Shown here: piece after piece, positions 17,023-25,451 of the stretch | Layout: the number at the start of each line of letters is the position of its first letter | How positions within the stretch are numbered: position 1 is the stretch's first letter | Assembly (NCBI GenBank): GCA_963777755.1 | Contig: CAVZSC010000026.1 | Span: 930,001 to 994,000, forward strand | Length of the DNA: 64,000 nt | Direction: 5' to 3' | Origin: DATFWC01 sp963777755 | Lineage (GTDB): Bacteria > Pseudomonadota > Alphaproteobacteria > Rhizobiales > Xanthobacteraceae | The notes under the pieces: generated by a model | The model's input: the letters and a program-made list of their open reading frames with translations, nothing else | Database searches by the model: none | Told to the model about the DNA's origin: nothing | Position numbers and translations under genes: made by a program

Positions 17023-18344
17023 CAGCGACCGTTCGGGCGCGCCGCCCAGGCCGCCGCCTTGCGCCTGCTCGCGTCGGTGCTCTTCCAGTAGCCTTGCCAG
17101 TCGTCGGTCGGTCCGATGCCGTCAACCATGGCCGGGCCGGTGATCCGCTCGGCTTCCTCCGCGCCCAGCACCATCAGCGGCTTGCCGCCCTCCTGTGTGG
17201 TACGAATCGCCTCGCGCAGGATGCGGCGATAGGCGCTGATGCCCTTGTCAGATTGGCCGAGGTGCTCCTTGGTACGGTCCTGGATCGCCCCCATCGACTC
17301 GCAGGCCCACTGGTCGTGCACGTTGATGTCGGCGCCCATACCGGTGAACGTCTCGTGCGCCTGCTCGTGCGGATCGAAGCCGTAGTCGTTGCTCCGGTTC
17401 TTGCGCGGCACGTAGTCGGGAAGCTGGTAGAGCTCGAGACGCTGGCGGCGCATCTCGTCCTTGTTCACCGGCGCGCCGAAGCTGGTGAAGATCGCGTACC
17501 AATAGTGCCGCACGTCGTCGATCGGGACGTGCCACTGCGAGATCGTCATCTCGCGGCTCATCGGGATCATGAAGGCGTTGGGAAACACCAGGTTGGTGAC
17601 GCGGACATGCGTGCTCTTGCGGCTGATCTCGCGCAACGTGATGATCCGCATGCCGTAGTCGGTGGGCTCGACCTCGATGCGCGGGCACGGAAACTCGCGC
17701 ATGATGCGCGTCATCGGCATTTCCGAATCGATCGAAACGTCTCGGAACATCCTGCCGTAGCCCTGCGCCGGATCCTCGTCGTGGAAGAAGCGATGCAGGA
17801 ACGAGGTGTGCGCCGGATCGATGCCGACCTCGAGCGACTGCAGCCAGTTGCAGTCGATCATGCCCTTGAACGCGAACGTATGGCTGTCCGGCGCAACGAA
17901 GCAGTCGAAATGCGGAAACGCCGGCGGCTCGCCCGGCCCCATATAGGCGAACAGGATCCCGCTGCGCTCCACCACCGGATAGGCCTTGTGCCGGATGTTG
18001 GCGCACAGGTTGCTGCCTTCGGGCTCGGCCGGCGTTTCCAGGCATGTGCCGGCGACGTCGAACAGCCAGCCGTGGAACGCGCAGCGCAGCCCGCCGTCCT
18101 CCAGCCGGCCGAACGCCAGGTCGGTGCCGCGATGCGGGCAGGCGCGCTCGATGAGGCCGTAGCGCCCCTTGTCGTCGCGGAACAGGACCAGGTCCTCGCC
18201 GAACAGCCGCACCGGCTTGATCGGCCGGTTGCCGGCAAGCTCGTCGACAAGAGCGGCCGGTTGCCAATAGCGCCGCATCAGCGCGCCGGCCTGGGTGCCC
18301 GGTCCCACCCGGGTGATCAGCTCGTTCTGTTCAGTGCTCAGCAT
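17022..18344 (-). CDS. Rieske non-heme iron oxygenase, alpha subunit
   Basis: A 440-residue ring-hydroxylating oxygenase. The Rieske cluster ligands are C69-x-H71 (ACPHRG) and C88-x2-H91 (CAFHGW); the mononuclear iron histidines are in IDPAHTSFLH. The length and LigXa/phthalate 4,5-dioxygenase-like N terminus (GPGTQAGALMRRYWQPAAL) point to the phthalate/carbazole-type single-component alpha subunits. No reductase or ferredoxin is adjacent, so electrons must come from elsewhere. It sits 18 bp after the deacetylase-like gene and is coupled to the ligase downstream. Confidence 0.9.
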   Translation of the reverse strand: MLSTEQNELITRVGPGTQAGALMRRYWQPAALVDELAGNRPIKPVRLFGEDLVLFRDDKGRYGLIERACPHRGTDLAFGRLEDGGLRCAFHGWLFDVAGTCLETPAEPEGSNLCANIRHKAYPVVERSGILFAYMGPGEPPAFPHFDCFVAPDSHTFAFKGMIDCNWLQSLEVGIDPAHTSFLHRFFHDEDPAQGYGRMFRDVSIDSEMPMTRIMREFPCPRIEVEPTDYGMRIITLREISRKSTHVRVTNLVFPNAFMIPMSREMTISQWHVPIDDVRHYWYAIFTSFGAPVNKDEMRRQRLELYQLPDYVPRKNRSNDYGFDPHEQAHETFTGMGADINVHDQWACESMGAIQDRTKEHLGQSDKGISAYRRILREAIRTTQEGGKPLMVLGAEEAERITGPAMVDGIGPTDDWQGYWKSTDASRRKAAAWAARPNGR

Positions 18345-18362
18345 CGGCGGTCCTTGTCCTGA

Positions 18363-19274
18363 TCAGGAGCGGGCGCGCGATTTGGCGCGGGGCGCCGCCT
18401 TGGCCCGCGGCGGCATGGCTTTCTGAAAGAACCGCGCACCATAGGTCTGCTCGTCCGTGTCCTGGGCAAGCGCCCATTCGGCCAGCTCCGCGTGCCGCGC
18501 GAACCAGACGTGGCGCGAGCGGGCGATGTATTTCAATACGTCCTGCAGCGCCGCGGTGATCAACGGCCGGCCGCCGAACTGGCAGTGAATGACGAACACC
18601 AGAAGTCCCATGGGCTCGTTCTCGACGAGGTAATCGAACGTGCCGCGGTAGGCGTCGTAGAGGTCGCGCGGCGAGGCGCGCATGACCCGGTTGTCGGAGA
18701 AGTCGGTGGTCGGCACGCCGGCGATGATGCCGTGCGGAGTGTGGATCTTGATCGGCAGGTCGGCATAGGTGACGTCGCACGTCCACCTGAGCCCCGCCTT
18801 GGCGAGGAAGCCCGCCGTCTCCGGGGTGAACGCCAGCACAGGGCTGCCCCATCCGGTGACCTTCTTGCCCCCGCAGGCTTCGAGCAGGTCGATACTCCGG
18901 CGGATCGTTGCCTCCTGCTCCTCCGGCAGCATGTAGGCGAGCAATTGGTCCTGCGTATAGGCGTGTCCGCCGAGGTCGTGGCCCGACGCGACGATCGCCT
19001 TCACGGCGTCGGGATATTCCTCGGCGCAGCGCGCATTGGTGAAGAACGTGCTGGGGATGTTGAGCCGATCGAGCATCCGGATGATGCGCCACACGCCGAC
19101 GCGGCCCCCATAGGTCGACCACGCCTTGGCGGCATGGTCGACGGTGCCGGCCTTCAGATGCGTGGTCTGCACCGAATAGCTGGGCGCCTTTCCGTCCGAC
19201 CAGGTCTCGAACATCACCGTCACCGAAACCGCGACCCTCTTGCCGTTCGGCCACGCCAGCGCCTTCGCTTTCAC
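18363..19274 (-). CDS. Polysaccharide deacetylase-family (NodB-homology) protein
   Basis: A 303-residue NodB-fold protein. The GTG at 19274 has a GGAG seven bases upstream and is preferred to a GTG at 19298. Recognisable blocks are MLDRLNIPSTFFTNAR and the metal-motif region GHDLGGHAYTQDQL, where the second histidine of the usual HxxxH is a glutamine. This resembles PuuE/allantoinase-type cytosolic deacetylases that act on C-N bonds more than wall-polysaccharide enzymes, and no signal peptide is present. It is the first gene of the four-gene operon with the Rieske oxygenase and GS-like ligase, so an amide-bond role is likely. Confidence 0.75.
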   Translation of the reverse strand: MKAKALAWPNGKRVAVSVTVMFETWSDGKAPSYSVQTTHLKAGTVDHAAKAWSTYGGRVGVWRIIRMLDRLNIPSTFFTNARCAEEYPDAVKAIVASGHDLGGHAYTQDQLLAYMLPEEQEATIRRSIDLLEACGGKKVTGWGSPVLAFTPETAGFLAKAGLRWTCDVTYADLPIKIHTPHGIIAGVPTTDFSDNRVMRASPRDLYDAYRGTFDYLVENEPMGLLVFVIHCQFGGRPLITAALQDVLKYIARSRHVWFARHAELAEWALAQDTDEQTYGARFFQKAMPPRAKAAPRAKSRARS

Positions 19275-19298
19275 ATCTCGTCTCCGGTTGCCGCGCAC

Positions 19299-19372
19299 CT
19301 AGTGCGGCGGATTTGAATTTCCTATCAGCTCGCGGCAATCTCTTGTAGGAAATTCAAATCCACAAGCCGCAC
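19299..19372. repeat. Palindromic repeat 1 (GCGGATTTGAATTTCCTA arms)
   Basis: Left arm CTAGTGCGGCGGATTTGAA.. (from 19299) and right arm ..GGAAATTCAAATCCACAAGCCGCAC (to 19372) form an imperfect hairpin about 74 bp long. It lies directly upstream of the deacetylase operon start. Confidence 0.55.
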
Positions 19373-19389
19373 AGCAGGCATTGATATTG

Positions 19390-19464
19390 CTAGTGCTCCT
19401 TTGATTCCGAATTTCGCTCAGAGGATGCCGCGAAGTGATGCGAAATTCGGAATCGGAGCACTAG
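19390..19464. repeat. Palindromic repeat 2 with CTAG ends
   Basis: A 75-bp inverted repeat: CTAGTGCTCC-TTT-GATTCCGAATTTCGC on the left, and the exact complement without the TTT bulge ending in CTAG at 19464. Like the neighbouring repeat it begins CTAGTGC. It lies just after the stop of the Bug-type binding protein and could terminate its transcript. Confidence 0.6.
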
Positions 19465-19467
19465 GCG

Positions 19468-20445
19468 CTATTCTTCGATCCTGATGCCCATGGCCGGAAT
19501 GGTCTCGCCCCATTTCCTGGTTTCGTCGGCGATGTAGGCAGCAAACTGCTGCGGCGGCATCCAGGCGACCGCGCATCCGATGGCGAACAGCTTCTCGCGC
19601 AGCGCCGCCTCGCGCAGTACCGCCTCGATCCCGCCGGCCAGGCGCTCGACGATCGGCTGCGGCGTGCCGGGCGGGGCGATGACGCCGAACCAGGTTTCCA
19701 TCCGCACGTCGGGAAGGCCGACTTCCGCGGTGGTGGGAACGTCGGGGAGCATCGGATGGCGGCTCGGGCCGGTTTGCGCCAGGATGCGCAATTGCCCGTT
19801 GGCGGCGATGCGCGTGCTCGCCAGCCCCATCGACGCCATCTCGATCTGGCCGGAGATCGCATCGGTGGCGACCTGCGAGCCGCCCCGGTAGGGGACATGC
19901 ACGAGGTCCGCGCCGGTCCGCAATTTGAGCATCTCGACCGCGATGTGCAGCGCTCCGCCGGTGCCGCCGCTGCCGTAGCGGATCGTGCCGGGATGCGCCT
20001 TGGCGTAACCGATCAGCTCGGGCAGGGTCTGCGCCGGCACTTTCGGGTTGACGGCAAACACCGTCCACGAGCTCGCAAACCGCGCGACCGGCGTGAAGTC
20101 CTTGCCCGGGCCGTAGCGAAAGCTCTTCTTGAGGAACGGCATCATTGCCAGTTCGGAGGGGCCGATCATCAGCGTGTAGCCGTCGGGCGGGGCGCGGACC
20201 AGCGCCTCGATGGCGACCTGCGTCATGCCGCCGGCGCGATTGTCGACGACGATCGACTGCCCGAGCTGCGCGCCGAGCTCCTGCGTCAACAAGCGGCTGA
20301 GGACGTCCACCAAGCTGCCGGCGGGGCTCGATACGATCAGCCGGATCGGCCGCGACGGGTAGTCCTGCGGCCATGCCGGCGCGCACAAGGCCGCGCCGAA
20401 CAGCACGGCGAGAACGAACGGTCGCAGCCTCTGGCGCCGCGGCAT
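19468..20445 (-). CDS. Tripartite tricarboxylate transporter binding protein (Bug/TctC family)
   Basis: A 325-residue periplasmic binding protein. A GGGGGAAG box before the ATG at 20445 sets the start, giving a signal peptide (RLRPFVLAVLFGAALCAPAW). The mature N terminus YPSRPIRLIVSSPAGSLVDV, VVDNRAGGMTQVAIEALV, DGYTLMIGP and VPYRGGSQVATDAISGQ are Bug-family hallmarks. No TctA/TctB membrane genes are adjacent, as is common for the many orphan Bug proteins of beta- and alphaproteobacteria. The ligand is probably a carboxylate, unspecified. Confidence 0.9.
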   Translation of the reverse strand: MPRRQRLRPFVLAVLFGAALCAPAWPQDYPSRPIRLIVSSPAGSLVDVLSRLLTQELGAQLGQSIVVDNRAGGMTQVAIEALVRAPPDGYTLMIGPSELAMMPFLKKSFRYGPGKDFTPVARFASSWTVFAVNPKVPAQTLPELIGYAKAHPGTIRYGSGGTGGALHIAVEMLKLRTGADLVHVPYRGGSQVATDAISGQIEMASMGLASTRIAANGQLRILAQTGPSRHPMLPDVPTTAEVGLPDVRMETWFGVIAPPGTPQPIVERLAGGIEAVLREAALREKLFAIGCAVAWMPPQQFAAYIADETRKWGETIPAMGIRIEE

Positions 20446-20637
20446 GCTTCCCCCGGAAAATCCTGGCGAAAGATGCGAACCGATCGCAAGTCTTGTCAAG
20501 GCAAGGGAGAGCGTGGCGTGGTCAATCCGGATCGCGCCTCGAGCGCGAGCCCGGAATCCATACTCCGTGTGTTTCCCATGAAGGTCGACCGGGATAGGGG
20601 TCCCGGATAGCCGCTTCGCGGCTTCCGGGATGACGGC

Positions 20638-21357
20638 TCAATGCCCGGAGCCGCTCATGTCGATGACGTGGCCCGCACCGGGCTCCGTCGCGCCGCTTCC
20701 GCGCAGACCCAGGAGGCCGCGGAATCCGCCGTTGGCGGGCGGAGTCTCGGCTGCGCGCGGCGGGGTCCCGTCCGGAATGGAGGCGACGGCATCGCGTGTC
20801 GCGATCGTCTTCTCCAGCCGCTCGATTCGTTTGCTGAGCGCGCCGATGTCGTTTCGACGCATGTGCTCGTAGGCGTCGATCGAGGAGCGCAGGCTGATGA
20901 TGTCCCCGCGTGTGCCGGCGACGGCGGCATTGAGGTGGTCCACCGGCTTGCGCCACGCTTCGCTCCCGGCGGCTTCGCTGCGCGCGCGCAATTCCTTCAT
21001 ATCGGCGTTGAGGGCGGCGAGCCCGCCGTGAAGCTGCTCGAGGCTTTCCTGCGCGCCGGTTTCGTTTGATTCCGCGCGGGCGATCCGGGTGGTCAGGCCG
21101 CCGATCTCCCTGTCCATGCGGCCGATGATTCGCTCGATCTCGGCGAGCGCGGTCGAATGCTTGCGCTGCTCGGCCTGGATCTCGGTGTCGCGGCCGAACC
21201 CCAGGGCTCGCAGGCCCTGTTGCAGCGCGCCCGAGCCGGCGGCGCTGAAGGTCGCGCCGCTGGTGACGGCGACCGCGAGGACCATTCCGATCATGAGGGC
21301 GAGCGCGGTGATGTCGCTCTTCGGGCGGCGCCGCGCCGATGTGTCCGACGGTATCAT
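20638..21357 (-). CDS. Hypothetical membrane-anchored coiled-coil protein
   Basis: A 239-residue protein with one N-terminal transmembrane helix (about residues 16-38, ALALMIGMVLAVAVTSG). A long heptad-rich segment follows (about 58-185, for example LAEIERIIGRMDREIGGLTT and IGALSKRIERLEKTIA), then a Gly/Pro-rich tail. This suggests a periplasmic coiled-coil anchored in the inner membrane. The next gene upstream is over 350 bp away and transcribed independently. No function assigned. Confidence 0.65.
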   Translation of the reverse strand: MIPSDTSARRRPKSDITALALMIGMVLAVAVTSGATFSAAGSGALQQGLRALGFGRDTEIQAEQRKHSTALAEIERIIGRMDREIGGLTTRIARAESNETGAQESLEQLHGGLAALNADMKELRARSEAAGSEAWRKPVDHLNAAVAGTRGDIISLRSSIDAYEHMRRNDIGALSKRIERLEKTIATRDAVASIPDGTPPRAAETPPANGGFRGLLGLRGSGATEPGAGHVIDMSGSGH

Positions 21358-21711
21358 TACGCAACTCTTACGCAGGTTAGCATTACTTTACGAATTGATA
21401 GCCATAAACGCTTGCAAAATCGCTAACGTTGCGGGTGGTGCAACTACGTGCCGCGCGAGTGGACCGCCCGCGGCACGCCGGTCATTGCCGATCCCCCGTT
21501 CACCGCGTCACGGCCGGGCCGGGGTAGGTCCAGGAAAACGTCGTCGCGTGGGCCGCGCCGTGCCACATGTCGTTCTTGTCGCCGGCAGGCCTGGCGGTCC
21601 CGACCGGGCGCGGCGGCGGAGATGAAGAAGATCCTGGACAAGATCGTGACGGAGTGAGCCGCCGGTCGGCCCTCCGGCTCCGGGTCTGGTGTCGGCCGAC
21701 AGGACGTTGCG
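21358..21711. other. Intergenic stretch without a convincing gene
   Basis: About 350 bp between two minus-strand genes. The part next to the coiled-coil gene is AT-richer (21360-21430) and probably holds its promoter. The rest is GC-rich with short frames lacking family features; one plus-strand frame ending EMKKILDKIVTE (to 21657) looks like the end of a decayed protein but has no supporting upstream sequence. Confidence 0.5.
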
Positions 21712-22629
21712 TCACGCGGGGAGCGGACCGGCGATATGGTGATCGCCGGCCGCAAACAGCGCCCGCAGGCCCTCGCGGTAGGTCGGATAGCGCAGCGGGC
21801 GGAGCCCGAGCACGCCCTTCATCTTGTCGTTCCGCACGCGCTTGCTCTCGCCATAGAAGGACAGGGCCATCGGCGTCATGGTCCGGGCGGCCTGGTCGTA
21901 CGGAATTTCCGGCGGCGGTCGCACGCCGAGCAGATCGGCCGCAAACGTAATCGGTTCGCCGGGAGGCGTCGGCAGATCGTCGGTGACGTTGAAGATGCCG
22001 TCGGCCTGCTTGGCAAACGCGGCCTGGATCGCATTCGTGATGTCCGCCACGTGGATGCGGTTGAACACCTGGCCCGGCTTGACGATGCGCCGGGCGGTCG
22101 AGGTTGCGAGCTGGCGCAGCGCATTGCGGCCCGGGCCATAGATTCCCGACAGGCGCAGGATCGCCAAGGCCTTGCCGGTATGGGCGGCGAGCGCCGTCCA
22201 CTCCCGCTCGGCGGCGAGCCGCTCGCCGCTGCGCGCGGTGACCGGCACCGGCGGGGTGGTCTCGTCGACCCATCCACCCTGGTGGTCCCCGTAGACGCCC
22301 ACGGTCGACAGATAGACGATCGCGCGCGGCCGCAACGTCCGCGCCAGTGCGTCGCCGCAGCAGCGCAGCACCGGATCGCCGTGGGCGTCGGGCGGCACCG
22401 AGACGAGAACGAGATCGCTGGCGGCGAGCCGCTCCTCGATTTCGACGCCGGCGGTCGAGCCGTCGAACGCGAGCGCATCGACCGCGCGCGTGCCGACGCC
22501 GTCCTGGACCAGCCGCGCCGCCCTGGCGGTGTCGCGGACCGTGCCGGCGACACGGTCCAGATCGGCGCCCCAACGGGCGATATAGTGCCCGGCCGAATAT
22601 CCGATGCCGAAACAGAACAGGTTAGGCAT
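21712..22629 (-). CDS. NAD-dependent epimerase/SDR-type protein (YeeZ-like)
   Basis: A 305-residue extended SDR-like protein starting at PNLFCFGIGYSAGHYIARWG, where the dinucleotide motif is the atypical GIGYSA. It contains YLSTVGVYGDHQGGWVDET (YGDH in the active-site region) and IYGPGRNAL, as in YeeZ-type NAD(P)-binding proteins. The ATG overlaps the end of queG by 8 bp, implying coupling; this gene order (uppP, GST, queG, epimerase) recurs in Rhizobiales. The substrate is unknown. Confidence 0.75.
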   Translation of the reverse strand: MPNLFCFGIGYSAGHYIARWGADLDRVAGTVRDTARAARLVQDGVGTRAVDALAFDGSTAGVEIEERLAASDLVLVSVPPDAHGDPVLRCCGDALARTLRPRAIVYLSTVGVYGDHQGGWVDETTPPVPVTARSGERLAAEREWTALAAHTGKALAILRLSGIYGPGRNALRQLATSTARRIVKPGQVFNRIHVADITNAIQAAFAKQADGIFNVTDDLPTPPGEPITFAADLLGVRPPPEIPYDQAARTMTPMALSFYGESKRVRNDKMKGVLGLRPLRYPTYREGLRALFAAGDHHIAGPLPA

Positions 22630-23785
22630 TGCCCCGCGCGTCCTGTGCGTTCCCGTTGTCCTGGCTCCCGGACGAACGCAATTCGAGGGCGGCGGTCCAT
22701 TCCTCCTGCACGCCCGGGTCCGACTCGGCCGCTCGGTATCGCCTTGCCAGATCCGCGAGGCGCGCCGCATCGATCCGGCCCAGGGCCCATATGGCGGCGC
22801 CCCGCACCAGCGGCGAAGCATCGGTGAGAAGCTGCTCGGCTTCCCCCGCAAGCGTCGGGTCGCCGGCGTTGCCGATGGCGATCAGGACGTTGCGCACGAA
22901 GCGGTTGCGGCCGGTGCGCTTGACCGGCGATTTTGCGAACAAGGCGCGGAAGGCGGCATCGTCGAGGCGGGCGAGCGTTGCGAGCGCGGGCGACCGGAGG
23001 GCCTCGCGCGCCGCGAGCTTCTGCTCGCGCCCGGCGGTCGCGTACTTATTCCACGGGCAGACCGCGAGGCAATCGTCGCATCCGTAGATACGGTTGCCGA
23101 TCAGCGGCCGCAGCACGCGGGGAATCGGCCCCCGGTGCTCGATCGTCAGGTAGGAGATGCAGCGCCTTGCGTCGAGCCGATAGGGAGCCGGAAAAGCCGC
23201 TGTCGGGCAGACGTCGAGGCAGGCGCGGCAGCTGCCGCAATGGTCGGCTTCGGCTGCGTCCGGCTCGATCTCGAGTGTCGTGAAGATGGCGCCGAGAAAC
23301 AGCCAGGATCCGAATTGCCGCGACACCAGATTGGTGTGCTTGCCTTGCCACCCGATCCCGGCGGCCGCCGCGAGCGGCTTCTCCATCACGGCGGCGGTAT
23401 CGACGAACACCTTGGCGTCTCCGCCCCCCTCAGCGATCAGCGCGCGCGCGATGGCCTTGAGCCGGGACTTGATCAGGTCGTGATAGTCGTCGCCCTGGGC
23501 ATAGACCGAGATCGCCCCGCGTGCCGGCGTCGCGAGAACTGCGAGGGGATCGTGGGCCGGGCCGTAGTTGAGCCCGAGTATGACGATTGCGCGGACGTCG
23601 GGCCACAGCACGCGCGGGTCGGCGCGCCGTTCCGGCGCGCGTGCAAGCCAGTCCATGTCGCCGTGGGCGCCGTCGGCAAGGAACGCGGCCAACCGGTTCC
23701 CGACCTCCGGGATCGCGTCTGGCGCCACGATGCCCACGCGGTCGAACCCGTGGCCGTGTGCGAGCTCGCGCAGCCTCTCCTTCAG
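22622..23785 (-). CDS. queG: Epoxyqueuosine reductase
   Basis: A protein of about 387 residues performing the last step of queuosine tRNA modification, epoxyqueuosine to queuosine, using cobalamin and 4Fe-4S clusters. Motifs: VFVDTAAVMEKPLAAAAGIG (catalytic Asp), the ferredoxin-like cysteine sets CGSCRACLDVCP and CDDCLAVCPWN, and a C-terminal HEAT-like region (RNVLIAIGNAGD). The start is uncertain: the family N terminus begins near LKERLRELAHGHGFD, where the only nearby codon is a CTG at 23785 overlapping the TGA of the GST gene. An ATG at 23911 would overlap the GST gene by 130 bp. Confidence 0.88.
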   Translation of the reverse strand: MKERLRELAHGHGFDRVGIVAPDAIPEVGNRLAAFLADGAHGDMDWLARAPERRADPRVLWPDVRAIVILGLNYGPAHDPLAVLATPARGAISVYAQGDDYHDLIKSRLKAIARALIAEGGGDAKVFVDTAAVMEKPLAAAAGIGWQGKHTNLVSRQFGSWLFLGAIFTTLEIEPDAAEADHCGSCRACLDVCPTAAFPAPYRLDARRCISYLTIEHRGPIPRVLRPLIGNRIYGCDDCLAVCPWNKYATAGREQKLAAREALRSPALATLARLDDAAFRALFAKSPVKRTGRNRFVRNVLIAIGNAGDPTLAGEAEQLLTDASPLVRGAAIWALGRIDAARLADLARRYRAAESDPGVQEEWTAALELRSSGSQDNGNAQDARGNA

Positions 23786-24474
23786 AAATCGAGGTCCGCG
23801 TAGCTCGGGGCCGGCGGCACCCCCGGATGGAGGTCGGCGAGGATCGGACGGAACGACGGACGCGACTTGATCCGCGCGTACCAGTTCTTGGCTGCCTCGT
23901 CCTCGTTCCATGCGACTTCGCCCAAGTAATCGGCGATTGACAGGTGCGCGGCCGCCGCGAGATCCGCATAGCTCAGACGGTCCCCGGCGAGCCAATCCCG
24001 TCTGCGCAACAACCATTCCATATAGGCGAGATGGTAGCCGATGTTATGGCGCGCCGCGCGGATTGCGTTGGAATCCGGCGAGCCGCCCCCGAGGTCGGGA
24101 GGCATGATGAGCTTGTAGACCCGCTCGGTGACCAGCGGGCCGGACACTTCGTGGAAGAATTGGTCATTGAACCAGCTGGCAAGCCGGCGGACCTCCACCC
24201 GGGCGAACGGCTCGACCGGCAGCAGGCGCCGCTCCGCCAGCATCGGGCCGTACACCTCGTCGAGGTACTCGGCGATGATGTGCGGACCGGGCACAGCCGG
24301 GTGACCGTCCTCTACCAGCACCGGCGTGGTCCCGTCCGGGTTGAGCGCCAGAAATCCCTCGCGGCGCTCCCAAGTCCGCTCCTCGACCAGACGCACCGTC
24401 GCGCCGTATTCCCCGAGCACGATCCGCACGAAGCGCGAATGTGGGCAGAACGGATGGTGGAGCAGCGTCACCAT
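23782..24474 (-). CDS. Glutathione S-transferase family protein
   Basis: A 230-residue GST. The N-terminal thioredoxin-like domain starts VTLLHHPFCPHSRFVRIVLG with a CPHS motif, followed by NPDGTTPVLVEDG (cis-Pro region) and the all-helical C domain from about residue 90, with the WLAGDRLSYADLAAAAHLS N-capping box. It is the first gene of the GST-queG-epimerase run and is divergent from uppP. The physiological substrate is unknown. Confidence 0.85.
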   Translation of the reverse strand: MVTLLHHPFCPHSRFVRIVLGEYGATVRLVEERTWERREGFLALNPDGTTPVLVEDGHPAVPGPHIIAEYLDEVYGPMLAERRLLPVEPFARVEVRRLASWFNDQFFHEVSGPLVTERVYKLIMPPDLGGGSPDSNAIRAARHNIGYHLAYMEWLLRRRDWLAGDRLSYADLAAAAHLSIADYLGEVAWNEDEAAKNWYARIKSRPSFRPILADLHPGVPPAPSYADLDF

Positions 24475-24644
24475 GGTGTTTGAGCGGCACCTTTACGGGG
24501 AACTCGGGTCGACCCGACACGGATGTCGGCAGCTAAAAGGAATTTTCGGCAATGGCAACCCTTCGCACCGCGCCCCCATTGCCATGGCCACAGAATCCGA
24601 GGACAAGCGTCGCTCCTCGCCCGGAACGCGCCCTGGAGGCGTTC

Positions 24645-25451
24645 ATGCTGTTCGACCTGCTCAAAGCGACCGTTCTCGGCATCGTGGAGGGCCTGACCGA
24701 ATTCATTCCGGTGTCCTCGACCGGGCACCTGCTGCTGCTCGAGCATTTCTTCGGGTTCGACGACGACGCCTTCGGCAAGACCTTCGTGGTGCTGATCCAG
24801 CTCGGCGCGATCCTCGCCATCCTGTCGGTCTATTTCGTCAAGCTGTGGACCATCGCGTTGGCGCTTCCGAGCGATCCCGGCGCCCGTCGCTTCGTGATCG
24901 GCGTGCTGGTGGCGTTCCTGCCGGCCGCGCTTGTCGGCTACCTGGCGCGCGACTTCATCAAGAACGTGCTGTTCACGCCGTGGGTCGTCTGTCCGACCCT
25001 GATCCTCGGCGGCGCGGTGCTCCTGTGGGTCGATGGGCTCGACCTCAAGCCCCGCCATCACGATGCGACCGCGTTCTCGCTGCCGATGTATCTCGCCATC
25101 GGCGTCTGCCAGTGCCTGGCGATGATCCCCGGCGTGTCGCGCTCGGGCGCCACCATCGTGTCGGCCATGCTGCTCGGCGCCGACAAGCGGTCGGCGGCGG
25201 AATTCTCGTTCTTCCTCGCCATGCCCACCATGGTCGGCGCCTTTTCGCTCGATCTCTTCAAGAGCTGGTCGCAGATGGGCGGGAGCAACGCCGCCATCGT
25301 GGCGGCCGGCTTCATCGCGTCATTCGTGGCCGGCCTGGTCGTGGTGAAATCCCTGCTCGACTACGTGTCGCACCATGGATTCGCGCTGTTCGCGTGGTGG
25401 CGCGTGATCGTCGGCACGCTCGGCCTCATCGGGCTCGCGCTGGTGGGTTAG
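24645..25451 (+). CDS. uppP: Undecaprenyl-diphosphatase (BacA/UppP)
   Basis: A 268-residue integral membrane phosphatase that recycles undecaprenyl pyrophosphate for peptidoglycan and O-antigen synthesis and gives bacitracin tolerance. Signature motifs are EGLTEFIPVSSTGHLLL (residues 14-30) and IPGVSRSGATIVSAM (about 160-175); about eight hydrophobic helices. The ATG at 24645 is preceded by CTGGAGG. An IS481-type element has inserted exactly at its stop codon: the TAG (25449-25451) is part of the 4-bp target duplication, so the protein is unchanged. Confidence 0.95.
   Translation: MLFDLLKATVLGIVEGLTEFIPVSSTGHLLLLEHFFGFDDDAFGKTFVVLIQLGAILAILSVYFVKLWTIALALPSDPGARRFVIGVLVAFLPAALVGYLARDFIKNVLFTPWVVCPTLILGGAVLLWVDGLDLKPRHHDATAFSLPMYLAIGVCQCLAMIPGVSRSGATIVSAMLLGADKRSAAEFSFFLAMPTMVGAFSLDLFKSWSQMGGSNAAIVAAGFIASFVAGLVVVKSLLDYVSHHGFALFAWWRVIVGTLGLIGLALVG

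Noticed and set aside
21448..21657. Possible small gene ending EMKKILDKIVTE
   Set aside because: The upstream part has no recognisable domain or ribosome site; at most a decayed remnant.
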